DNA from: Lewinella sp. IMCC34191
GTDB lineage: Bacteria; Bacteroidota; Bacteroidia; Chitinophagales; Saprospiraceae
DNA length: 64,000 nt
Assembly: GCF_003390935.1 (NCBI RefSeq)
Contig: NZ_QNQZ01000003.1
Coordinates: 186,001 to 250,000 of the forward strand
Reading direction: 5' to 3'
Under the pieces are notes generated by a model that was not told the origin of the DNA, did no database searches, and saw nothing but the letters and a program-made list of their open reading frames with translations. The position numbers were made by a program, and so were the translations under genes. Positions 1-8,054 of the stretch are shown piece by piece. Each line of letters starts with the position of its first letter. The stretch's first letter is position 1.

Positions 1-44
1 AGGGAAGCATTGCCGGACGGGACATCATCGAAGAGTCATCCATT

Positions 45-476
45 ATGCCCATCACTCACCTCTATAGCAGTCTGATCGAACTGTGCGGTCAGTACTTCAA
101 TGATCAACGGCGCACCTACCAGGCCATGAACGACGACCAAAAACGGATGTCCGAATCGATTGCCGAACAGGAAGAAGTGTTGGACGACGAGCTGGAGGAC
201 CTGCAAGCGGAACTGGATCAGGCGAAACGCAAACTGGAGATCAAAGACGAGCGGATCAATTTGCTGAACAGCCAGCTGGCGCAGACGGGAGAGGTACCCC
301 CGCCCGTCAGTTTTCAGGCGGAGAAAACAGCGATCAAGGGAGCGACCGTCAGGATCGAGGCGATATCCCGTCAGCTACCGACCGGGGTCGTCGGCAAGCG
401 CAAGGTCGCGGAGATAGAAGCGGAGATCCTCACGCAGGTAGGTGTAATCGAGTCGGCCCTGGAGATCATCGACTAG
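45..476 (+). CDS. Hypothetical coiled-coil protein, possibly 5'-truncated by the window edge
   Basis: This ends as a 143-residue acidic protein. Residues about 25-80 form a heptad-rich coiled coil (many E, D, L, K, few prolines), followed by a PPP hinge and a second helical segment. I recognise no family. The ATG at 45 is the first one visible, but the frame stays open to base 3 with no stop, so the true start may lie outside the window and this may be only the C-terminal part of a longer protein. It is transcribed toward the end of the minus-strand T6SS/Ubl operon, with 463 nt between the stop codons, and probably belongs to another unit. Coding is supported by length and GC-rich third positions only. 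Confidence 0.6.
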   Translation: MPITHLYSSLIELCGQYFNDQRRTYQAMNDDQKRMSESIAEQEEVLDDELEDLQAELDQAKRKLEIKDERINLLNSQLAQTGEVPPPVSFQAEKTAIKGATVRIEAISRQLPTGVVGKRKVAEIEAEILTQVGVIESALEIID

Positions 477-939
477 ACAGTCCGGTCATCACCGGAAGGA
501 TCGGATGGTTCTTCCGTCAGGTTACGCCCGAATCTAAATAGAAGACACCGGCCAACAAACTAGCTTCCCCACCCAACAATTTGTAATTACAAACAAATTG
601 CTCTGGCGGACTCCCTGGATGGGATAACGGGAACCGCCAAATCACGTTGCCAATAACATAGGTATTCGCCGACACCCTCCGGGCCCGGATGGAGGTACGG
701 TAATATACTTTTTCTCCCGATCCGCATACTTGATGGGTACGCCCGGAAGGCCACCGGCGTGGGAGAAGGTGACGGCGGAACGGGGTGAGGCAGTGCGATC
801 ACGACGAATTCGCTATCCCTCTACAATACCCGGGATTGCCACATCGCGCATATTGCCGCAGCCTTAAAAGTGGAACGCGGATGGAGCCGAAATGCAGCGC
901 CTATTTCCCAAGGCTTGGCATTGCGGTTGCACGATCACC
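477..939. other. Intergenic gap between convergent genes, with a palindrome
   Basis: This 463-nt stretch lies between two convergent stop codons and holds no convincing gene. At 580-593 there is a perfect 14-nt palindrome (TTTGTAATTACAAA), nested in longer arms CAATTTGT (577-584) and ACAAATTG (593-600). It is AT-rich in a GC-rich setting. It could be a bidirectional terminator or an operator; there is no clear T-run on either side. The rest shows nothing I recognise. Confidence 0.4.
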
Positions 940-3216
940 TTACTTTTCCCAGAATCGCATTTGCGTCGTACTGCGCCGGCCTAACTGCAAGGTATCGCCA
1001 GACTGCAGTTGCACCCGCTTCTGGCCGTGAATGATCTGGCCGTTGACCAGGGTTTCCCCCTGCGGGTATAGATAGACCCGCCCTCCTTCGAGTTTGATCC
1101 GAGCGTGTTCGGGTAGTACATTCTCGTCCGGCCATTTGATGTAGACCTGACTACCGGGTTGCGTACCGATCATAATATCCCAGCTACTCTTTAGCCACTT
1201 ACTCAGCGGCACCTTCCGGTGGTAGTTTGCAGGACTCACGTATTCGATCTCGTAGTTTTCCGCCAGTTTGACGACGGTATCCAGAACCAGCCCCAGCAAG
1301 GCTCCCGAAATCAGCAAACTGATGACTTTCGGGATCAGGTCCGTACCCAGGAATTCCTGCGACAGCCAGTACACTAAAAAGCCGATGACCCCGGAGACCA
1401 AGCCCCCCAGCAGTCCGCGTCTGCGCTCGATGGTCGAACGGAGCGTGAGTACGAAGCCGAGCGCCACCCCGAAAATGGTCCAGGAGATGGCCGCTGAAAC
1501 GATCGGGCTCCCCACGACGTCTGATTCAAGCAACAAAAATCCGCCGCCGAACGCGACGGTGGCAGCCAAGCCGCCGAGAAGCGTGCGGAGGAGGATGCGC
1601 CGTACGGATATACGTCGGGACTGCGAACGCTCTTCCATAATCGCCAGCATGAGTGTCATGCCCAGCCCAAAACAGGCTCCGATTACCGCCTCCCGCAGCA
1701 AGGTTTCGGCATTTTGATAGGCGGATAATCCTTCGGCGGCAGCGGCCAACCAGTTTCGTCCCGCGCCGGCTATAAGTGCATAAAGTACCCAACCGGCAAA
1801 TCCCCCCAGCGCGCCGAACCATATCCAGTTTAGCCGGCGGTTGACCCCGTGTAGTGCAAAAAAGTTGAGGCTCTGTCCCCGCCCGGCTCCCGAGCATTGA
1901 ATGTTGTTATTGGTGCAGCCCGGGTAGTGCGGACACTGGTCGCCGCAATCTTTCCAGGTCTGCAGGGGAACAACCATCGAACAGATGTTTACTACGGGTT
2001 CTCCCGTTCGAATGGGTTCGCGCGTCATGGGATCGAGCACATGCCGTCCCGGCTGACTGACGTAGGGTACGACGTGAGCGTGGCGGAACTGACGTCTTCG
2101 AATCTGTGGGACTACGAAATAGAAGATAGCCAGGAGGCCCCCGACCCCCAGGAGACCGAAGAGGGTAGGGCCGAACCAGGAGACCGCCTGGCGGAGCTCA
2201 CCGATCCGCACCGGATCATTAAAACTGCCCATACTGAAGGTGGCGTAGCTGGTATCGGCATCGACACGGTGGGCATCAACGAGCCCGTACGCCCTCGTTC
2301 GGCCGCTGAATACCAGATCTTGCGGCTTCACCATCACCACGTGGGATATCGCCAACCGCCGACCACTGCCAAAGATTTGTTCCACTCCGTCCGGCAAGCT
2401 TCCACGCGCGTGGCCGTCATCGCCCACCGGCGTCTTCAGAGGAAGTTGACGCAAAAAAGCACCCGGTGCCCCGTCCGTTTCGGCCTCCAGTTCGCTCTCG
2501 CCGATGTTCGATATGGTAAAGAGGTACAGCTTATTGCCCAGGGCTTCCGCTGCGCGGTAAACGTGGTCCTGGGTGGGTGGCAGGCGCGGACGGCCGCCGT
2601 AGTCGGGAGCGATACTTTCACCCCCGGAGAAGAGGAAGATGAGTTGTTTATTCTCAGCGTTTTGACGCTGCTGCAGGACGGAGAGCAGCGCGCCGTAGAG
2701 GTGGGGTTGTCCGGACCTGACCCTAATCGGTCGCAATGCGTCCATTGGCCGGGCCGGATCAATCGGAATCGGCGGTTGAAGCTTATCGGAGAACAGCTGG
2801 ATCGAATAGGTTCCCCGCGCCTTATTGTGTCGCTCCAGGAAGGTCCGGATCATATCCAATGAGGCCGGAAGCTGGGCCTTCTCGCTGGCGTCCACTAGAA
2901 AGAGGACCTCGACACTATCCTGATTCATGTTTAAGGTATCGTAGACAACGGAATCGATAACCTGCACGATGCTGATGTCCTGCGGGATCTGATCACCGAT
3001 GCGCTCGTTTATGCGCAGGTCACCGGCCTCAAGCTGCTTGATCGGCCCGCAGTCCGGCCCCCTTGCCAATACCTGCAAGGCTACGAATCCGCTCTGCCGA
3101 TCCGCATTGGCGGAGACCAGCTGAATTTGCGGATCGCAGGGTGTTCCCTGTGCCGACAGAAAACACGGTATAAACAGGGGGAATAGCAGCCTGAATAGCG
3201 CAGCGAGAGGTTTCAT
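940..3216 (-). CDS. Envelope protein: VWA domain, Cys-rich RING-like patch, seven TM helices, C-terminal FHA domain
   Basis: The protein has 758 residues. Residues 1-22 are a signal peptide. A von Willebrand A-like domain spans about 102-260; its MIDAS strand reads LFLVDASEK, so the usual DxSxS is degenerate. TM1 is at about 346-368. A Cys-rich segment follows (390-441; C412, C424, C428, C434, C441, with the pattern DPMTREPIRTGEPVV before C412), which resembles prokaryotic RING/treble-clef domains but lacks some ligands. Six more TM helices lie at about 463-648, then an FHA-like domain at 679-756 (IMIGTQPGS, then LPEHARI and LVNG). The helix count puts the VWA domain in the periplasm and both the Cys-rich part and the FHA domain in the cytoplasm. 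It is the last gene of the operon and overlaps the JAB gene by 4 nt (ATGA). Likely role: envelope scaffold of the T6SS, possibly the E3-like or substrate-recruiting part of the Ubl module. The domain calls are firm for VWA and FHA; RING-like is tentative. Confidence 0.85.
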   Translation of the reverse strand: MKPLAALFRLLFPLFIPCFLSAQGTPCDPQIQLVSANADRQSGFVALQVLARGPDCGPIKQLEAGDLRINERIGDQIPQDISIVQVIDSVVYDTLNMNQDSVEVLFLVDASEKAQLPASLDMIRTFLERHNKARGTYSIQLFSDKLQPPIPIDPARPMDALRPIRVRSGQPHLYGALLSVLQQRQNAENKQLIFLFSGGESIAPDYGGRPRLPPTQDHVYRAAEALGNKLYLFTISNIGESELEAETDGAPGAFLRQLPLKTPVGDDGHARGSLPDGVEQIFGSGRRLAISHVVMVKPQDLVFSGRTRAYGLVDAHRVDADTSYATFSMGSFNDPVRIGELRQAVSWFGPTLFGLLGVGGLLAIFYFVVPQIRRRQFRHAHVVPYVSQPGRHVLDPMTREPIRTGEPVVNICSMVVPLQTWKDCGDQCPHYPGCTNNNIQCSGAGRGQSLNFFALHGVNRRLNWIWFGALGGFAGWVLYALIAGAGRNWLAAAAEGLSAYQNAETLLREAVIGACFGLGMTLMLAIMEERSQSRRISVRRILLRTLLGGLAATVAFGGGFLLLESDVVGSPIVSAAISWTIFGVALGFVLTLRSTIERRRGLLGGLVSGVIGFLVYWLSQEFLGTDLIPKVISLLISGALLGLVLDTVVKLAENYEIEYVSPANYHRKVPLSKWLKSSWDIMIGTQPGSQVYIKWPDENVLPEHARIKLEGGRVYLYPQGETLVNGQIIHGQKRVQLQSGDTLQLGRRSTTQMRFWEK

Positions 3217-5345
3217 GGTAGGGTATTAGTCTGGTGTCGACTGAATTTTTCGATATCCGCCCAGGAGAACCAGCCGCGATCGTTCCGCCGGGTATCGCGG
3301 TTATTCATGCGCTCACTGGGCATATAGGTGAAAAAGGCCGTATCGAGCTGATCCGTCAAACTGTCGATCTCCATGGCGAAATGGTAGGGCTTCCGAAAAT
3401 GATTGTACTGTACTTTAAGGTCCGGTTGAGAGAGAAATAGACCGTGACCGGGATGTGTATGAAACCAGCCCACAACGGTCAGGTGAGGGTAATCGTCCTG
3501 GGCCTGACTCAGATCACGGGCCAGACTCATGGGATCGATCTCCATTTTGACCAGATTCTGTACCCGGGCGGCGAGGGGGATAAATTGCTCAACCGAAACC
3601 CGGTAGCTTTGACCGTTGGCCTCGAGTTGGTACTGTCCCATCAGCATACCGCCGATCTCCGGAATATCTTCGTTACGCTCCCACCGTTCACCCGCTTCGT
3701 TTTGGCCCGCGGCTACGATTTTGTCAATATTCCCTTTGCGCAAAAAGCCGTCGAGAGCTCCGATCGCCACCCGGCCAAATAAGACTTCGGATACCCTGGA
3801 CGCAGACCACAACTCGGCCAGATCGAGGGACAGAAACTGTGCCGGGTGCTCATCCGGGTTAAAGCGTCCATTGAATCGATCACGGACATCGCGCTTTGTC
3901 ACCCGAAATCCTACCGGCACCGTAGCGGGACGACGGTTTTCCCGTAAGCGGGCACCGTTGACGGTCGATACGATTGCGGGATTGCGGGCGTGGCCCGTAG
4001 TTACCGGGTTCGGTGCTGATTCTTCAGTTTGCAGCTTTTCGCGAATCAGGCGGCCCCGCTTCCTTTGTCCGCGCTTTCTGAAGGCGTAATAAATACCCGC
4101 CAGTAAGAGTGCGGCAACTACTACCAGGGCAACGCGGTAATCCTTCAGCGGGCGCTTCGGTCGATCGAGTTGCAAGCGGGCTCCCCCGAAATTCCAGGTC
4201 ACCGAGCGCTGGCTGTCCGTTAACTGCATGCCGTAGGAGCCGGCCGTGCCGATTAACGTCCGGAGGGAGGCCAGATCGGTGTGCCAGACGGTATCGCTCC
4301 CGAGTTCGTAATCCGTAATGGGGGCTCCGTTTCGCAGGAACAGCAGCATGTAGGGGGGCCGCCCCCCGTGAAAGGTGAAGGTCGCCGAGTCTGCTGACTG
4401 CGCGAATGTGCCCCCAAGCAGATTGTCGAGTGTTACGATGGTGGTACCCCGGTGCTTGGTACTATCGGATAGATGCAGGCGGAAGAGTCCGGTGTCGGAT
4501 ACTTCCACTACGAATCGGTGACCGTACGGCGGATCCATATCGTCAGTAAGTACGCTGTATCGGTGACCACCCGTAACGGAGTCAATTTTTGCCGCGCGTA
4601 CGTACGGGAGACGCAGTTCGTATACGTTGGTGGCGATCTCTTCAACCTGGGCCCGTAAAGGAATACGACCCAGTGCGTCGTGGACAAGCGCCCGCTGATC
4701 GGGCCATTTCTCGATGAATGCTTCGGGAGATAAGCGCCGGTAGTCTACCTGGTAGGGTTGTTCCTTGTGTACGGCTTCGGTTTCCACGACGGCAGGAGAA
4801 GCAGGAGACACGCTATCCCTCCCCTCCCGCACCACTGGTGCCGCCGGCGCGGGAGGTTCGACCGTATGCGCGAAGCTTACGATCGTCCGGGTCACTTCCT
4901 GTCCGGCGTAAGAGATGGTCACGCTACCGGTTTCCGCTATCCGCTCGCCGATCGGGACCGGGAAATTGGGCGTGCCCCCCTCCCGCATCAGGCTACTGAG
5001 GAAGATCGTTTCGCCCGGTATGGTTTCCGGAAGATTTACCCGCACGCTCACCATGTCGGCCACGGTGGAGTCAGGACCGCTTACCTGGTAATTACTCAGC
5101 CAAACGCTTACCTGGGTCTTTCCCGGCACATCAGCGGATGCCGCAGCTTTGGGCGGGGGCGCTTCCGGATAGCGAAACCGGGTATCGAAGTGGACGGTGT
5201 AGAAGGCCGCCTCCTCAGTAGGCTGGACGCGGTAGTCAAATCGATCGGTCCGCTGTGCCAACAGGGAGGGCACGCCGAGGAAAAGGAGGCTCAGGCAACA
5301 GAGCAGCGGCCAGCGGAAAACCGGTATGTGATTCATGCAACTCAT
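3213..5345 (-). CDS. Membrane-anchored JAB/JAMM isopeptidase (deubiquitinase-like) with large periplasmic region
   Basis: The protein has 710 residues. A signal peptide covers about 1-31, a periplasmic region about 32-403, one TM helix about 404-422 followed by a basic stretch (FRKRGQRKR), and a linker leads to a JAB domain at about 510-680. The JAMM signature is complete: E563 in EIGGMLMG, then H629 and H631 in FHTHPG, and D642 after exactly ten residues. It should therefore be an active zinc isopeptidase, on the cytoplasmic side if the topology is right. JAMM enzymes cleave or mature ubiquitin-like proteins; the Ubl, E2 and E1 genes lie just upstream. Residues 302-392 resemble the corresponding region of the preceding gene product (LDNL, then GG-PPY). 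The ATGA overlaps at both ends indicate tight co-translation. A second ATG at codon 4 is an alternative start. Confidence 0.93.
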   Translation of the reverse strand: MSCMNHIPVFRWPLLCCLSLLFLGVPSLLAQRTDRFDYRVQPTEEAAFYTVHFDTRFRYPEAPPPKAAASADVPGKTQVSVWLSNYQVSGPDSTVADMVSVRVNLPETIPGETIFLSSLMREGGTPNFPVPIGERIAETGSVTISYAGQEVTRTIVSFAHTVEPPAPAAPVVREGRDSVSPASPAVVETEAVHKEQPYQVDYRRLSPEAFIEKWPDQRALVHDALGRIPLRAQVEEIATNVYELRLPYVRAAKIDSVTGGHRYSVLTDDMDPPYGHRFVVEVSDTGLFRLHLSDSTKHRGTTIVTLDNLLGGTFAQSADSATFTFHGGRPPYMLLFLRNGAPITDYELGSDTVWHTDLASLRTLIGTAGSYGMQLTDSQRSVTWNFGGARLQLDRPKRPLKDYRVALVVVAALLLAGIYYAFRKRGQRKRGRLIREKLQTEESAPNPVTTGHARNPAIVSTVNGARLRENRRPATVPVGFRVTKRDVRDRFNGRFNPDEHPAQFLSLDLAELWSASRVSEVLFGRVAIGALDGFLRKGNIDKIVAAGQNEAGERWERNEDIPEIGGMLMGQYQLEANGQSYRVSVEQFIPLAARVQNLVKMEIDPMSLARDLSQAQDDYPHLTVVGWFHTHPGHGLFLSQPDLKVQYNHFRKPYHFAMEIDSLTDQLDTAFFTYMPSERMNNRDTRRNDRGWFSWADIEKFSRHQTNTLP

Positions 5346-7003
5346 GCCTCATCGAATATGGTTCGTTGCCGGCTACCGCCCCGCCGGATGATGTAGAGGA
5401 GCAGGAGGGCTATGCCGCCGAGAGCCAATACCGTCAGCACCGGGAGGACCCAGGCCGGGGTGGGCTTATCCGGGATGACGATCGTGCGACCGGAAACCGC
5501 GACGGGGCTATCCGAACCGGTACTGAAGGCCTCTGCCCGCCACGAACCCGTGAGACCGGCTGCCTGTAGACTGTCGCGGGTCAGAACGATCTCGTCCTCA
5601 CGGATGCTCTTACGCGACCAGGACCGATCGGAACCATCGGTGGCGACCAACTGAAGTCCGTACGGCTTTTTACCCCCCCGAAAACGAATTCGGTATACCC
5701 CATTCAGGGTGTCGCTGTTCATCTCCGCGCTCATCAAATTGTCGAGAGGTATGGTCACCGATTTCTGTGGGCACCGCTTGTCCACCACTTCGAGCACCAT
5801 CGGTTCGCTGCGCAAAACCGCGATGTCCAGGAGGTGCCGATTGTACAGAGACGAGTCTTCAATCGCCAACCGACCCGAAAACACGTCGTAATACGCCGGT
5901 GCCAGAAAATTGACCAATTGGATCCGTTCCCTGTCGCCGTAACGGTCCAGCACCCGGTAAGCGGCGGGGGTCCAGCATACGAGGCTGTCACGAAGCGGCA
6001 AAATCCGCTCGGGGTGCAGCTCTCCGTACTGCTCGATGACCCGACGGGCTTCCGCGGTATCACGGTGCTGGAGCGCCAGACTTATTTCCCGGATACCCGG
6101 AGAGAGGTTGGCTGTCGACCCCGGGGGTGAGTCCGGCTTCGGTTTCGGATCCGGCTTGACGACCAGGGTGGCCAGATGTCGTTTGCTCATGGCCACGTTG
6201 TCGTCAATTGCCATGATGCCCTTACCTACGTGATTTTGGTATAGGGCCACGAACTCTTCCACCCCGGCTGTTCCCCGGTCGCCATAAATGAGTTTCTTGA
6301 CGTCGTTGCTAACCCGTTCCGTGAGCAATCGTTCCCCCCTGGCCACCAGGTCAGGGTCGGCATCCGGGTTATTTACGAACGCGATCAGGCTACCGGTATT
6401 AGCGGTAATAGCATTCCAGTCAAATTCCGGTTTGCTGCCCAGTCCGCGGACCGTAATGCGGGGAACCGCGATGCGATTCTTCGTCGTGGTGGACAGGTAC
6501 CAGTCCGACGATACATGCCAGTTCTCCTCCTGCGTATCTAAAAAAGTAAAGGGGAGGAAGTAATTCGAGGTGCCCTCCCGCGTCGCTTCAAAGGTCAGGC
6601 GATGTACGGGGCTATCGCCATCCAGTACAACATCGCGGGGGCCTACCGCTTTCCAGAAAACGGGCTGATGCTGTGCGAATGCCCGCGAGCTGATGCCCAC
6701 CCGCATACGCTCGTCCCATTTATCGTTTCTGGCCTCCATGTGAAGATCGATACGGATACGCGCCCGCTCGACACCCCGAAAGTCGTAGGTATTGTCTTCG
6801 ATGCGGTCCGCGTCCAGTACGTAGACATCGTAGATCAGCTCCCCCCTGCGCGAATTGCCGTCCATGACGTCGACCCGCGCGTTTTTCACGATGGCAAATT
6901 GTTGGGCCGTTATAACTCCGCCTCCGGAGATGGTAAGCAGGGTGACCAGCAAGACCGTCCACAGTAATCGTGTCCGCCCCGAAAGGCTCCCGTAGCCGCT
7001 CAT
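5342..7003 (-). CDS. Periplasmic protein with C-terminal membrane anchor, unknown family, in T6SS/Ubl operon
   Basis: The protein has 553 residues. A signal peptide (1-33, cleavage near TAQQ) is followed by a long periplasmic region and one TM helix at 517-540 with a short basic cytoplasmic tail (IIRRGGSRQR). The region has two parts: a beta-rich N-terminal half (35-190) and a C-terminal half after a Pro-rich linker near 284-295. Residues 416-510 share a pattern with residues 302-392 of the JAB protein: TIPLDNL, then FRGGKKPYGLQL against FHGGRPPYMLLF, each placed just before the TM helix. I recognise no named family. It sits between E2 and JAB with 4-nt overlaps on both sides. Likely role: structural partner of the JAB and VWA/FHA proteins in an envelope complex; this is inference from topology and operon position. 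Confidence 0.85.
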   Translation of the reverse strand: MSGYGSLSGRTRLLWTVLLVTLLTISGGGVITAQQFAIVKNARVDVMDGNSRRGELIYDVYVLDADRIEDNTYDFRGVERARIRIDLHMEARNDKWDERMRVGISSRAFAQHQPVFWKAVGPRDVVLDGDSPVHRLTFEATREGTSNYFLPFTFLDTQEENWHVSSDWYLSTTTKNRIAVPRITVRGLGSKPEFDWNAITANTGSLIAFVNNPDADPDLVARGERLLTERVSNDVKKLIYGDRGTAGVEEFVALYQNHVGKGIMAIDDNVAMSKRHLATLVVKPDPKPKPDSPPGSTANLSPGIREISLALQHRDTAEARRVIEQYGELHPERILPLRDSLVCWTPAAYRVLDRYGDRERIQLVNFLAPAYYDVFSGRLAIEDSSLYNRHLLDIAVLRSEPMVLEVVDKRCPQKSVTIPLDNLMSAEMNSDTLNGVYRIRFRGGKKPYGLQLVATDGSDRSWSRKSIREDEIVLTRDSLQAAGLTGSWRAEAFSTGSDSPVAVSGRTIVIPDKPTPAWVLPVLTVLALGGIALLLLYIIRRGGSRQRTIFDEA

Positions 7004-7746
7004 GACTTATCCTGCTTAGCATGGCTGCCACCGATGCGAATGGTGCGACGGGGGGGATCGGGTACCTGGCTACGCTTTCCAATCCGAATCTGGTGGACGG
7101 GTTTTTCTTCCTTTTCCTGCTCTTCTTCGGACGACGTAGTTGCAGCGGCGGGCGCTTCTGCCGTACGCACGATCGGGCGGATCAGGAGCTGGTCATCCGT
7201 AAAAATGCCCTCCTTGCGATTTACAATGTTCCGCGGTTCGCCGTAGGCCTTCACCCACTCCGCCACTTTGGGATCTTCCGGGTAGGGCGGCACGAAATCC
7301 GCCAGATAGTTTTTGTACTGCAGGATCTCCCCCACCCGCAACACCAACTGGCGGAGGCTATAGTCGATGCCGTAGCTATTCACGTTGCCACAGATCTTCC
7401 CTTTGAATCGGCCGACCGACTGGATGTTGGGATGCCAGACATCGGTACGCATGAATATGGAGGCCGGCACCAGGGGATACCGGGTAGGAATGGTGAGTTC
7501 CATCACGTGCCGGTCTCCGTATATAGGCTGGGCATCATCATCGATCCCGGTGATGGTACGCAGGTGGTAGGTAACGTGATACACCGTCGGGATCTCGAGC
7601 GAGCCAACGGTGGATTGTACTTCCCATTCGATGACGTCACTGTTCTCCTGTAGGTCCCACAGGTCCATATGTTCCTTGGCATAAAGCAGCCAATTCCGTT
7701 TGGTCTTGAAAATGGGATGGTCGAAGTCGTAAGTGGGGCGCGGCAT
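7000..7746 (-). CDS. E2 ubiquitin-conjugating enzyme-like protein (UBC fold)
   Basis: The protein has 248 residues. The UBC core spans about 12-150: YP at 90-91, the HPN motif in VWHPNI (105-107), and the candidate catalytic cysteine C119 in GKICGN, in the expected place after HPN. E2 enzymes receive an activated Ubl from an E1 as a thioester and pass it to a target amine. The C-terminal 80 residues are an extra tail: an acidic EEEQEKEEK run, then two copies of IRIG (HQIRIGKRS, RTIRIGGS) that could dock partners. The gene starts 11 nt after the Ubl gene and overlaps the next gene by 4 nt. An intact active cysteine together with the E1, the Ubl and a JAMM protease makes a working conjugation relay likely; the target is unknown. 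Confidence 0.93.
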   Translation of the reverse strand: MPRPTYDFDHPIFKTKRNWLLYAKEHMDLWDLQENSDVIEWEVQSTVGSLEIPTVYHVTYHLRTITGIDDDAQPIYGDRHVMELTIPTRYPLVPASIFMRTDVWHPNIQSVGRFKGKICGNVNSYGIDYSLRQLVLRVGEILQYKNYLADFVPPYPEDPKVAEWVKAYGEPRNIVNRKEGIFTDDQLLIRPIVRTAEAPAAATTSSEEEQEKEEKPVHQIRIGKRSQVPDPPRRTIRIGGSHAKQDKS

Positions 7747-7757
7747 GGCTTTCGGGT

Positions 7758-8045
7758 TTAGCGGTCAGTACGGCTACCGGCCACCAGGTCGGGAACCAGG
7801 AGAATGGTTTCGCCATCGTGTATTCCGAGGTCGTGGAGGGTTTTGTGGTCTTCGATGCGCACGTTACCCGTCTTCGAGATTAGCTCGTAGAAAAGCGGTT
7901 CGCCCTGTTGTGTCTGTCGGGGAGCGACATTCTCGCTCAGCAATCCTTCCAGTATCTCCTGACCGGTTGAAAAGCGCGGTAGTTCGACATCGAGCTGTTC
8001 GCCACCGGGCATCACGCGTACGACAATGTTGAGGAAGTCTGACAT
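7758..8045 (-). CDS. Ubiquitin-like (YukD/EsaB-type beta-grasp) protein
   Basis: The protein has 95 residues with a beta-grasp pattern: a beta hairpin (NIVVRVMPGGEQLDVELP), a helix (STGQEILEGLLSE), and the closing L-x-DLGIHDGETILLVPD strand typical of ubiquitin and YukD/EsaB proteins. The C-terminus reads VAGSRTDR: there is no di-glycine, and G90 is the only glycine near the end. If conjugated, the JAMM protease may first trim the tail to G90, or this Ubl may act without covalent attachment, as reported for YukD-type proteins. It sits between E1 (9 nt upstream) and E2 (11 nt downstream), which argues for a role as the carried modifier. The start is an ATG preceded by A/T-rich sequence. Confidence 0.88.
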   Translation of the reverse strand: MSDFLNIVVRVMPGGEQLDVELPRFSTGQEILEGLLSENVAPRQTQQGEPLFYELISKTGNVRIEDHKTLHDLGIHDGETILLVPDLVAGSRTDR

Positions 8046-8054
8046 AATTGGGTA

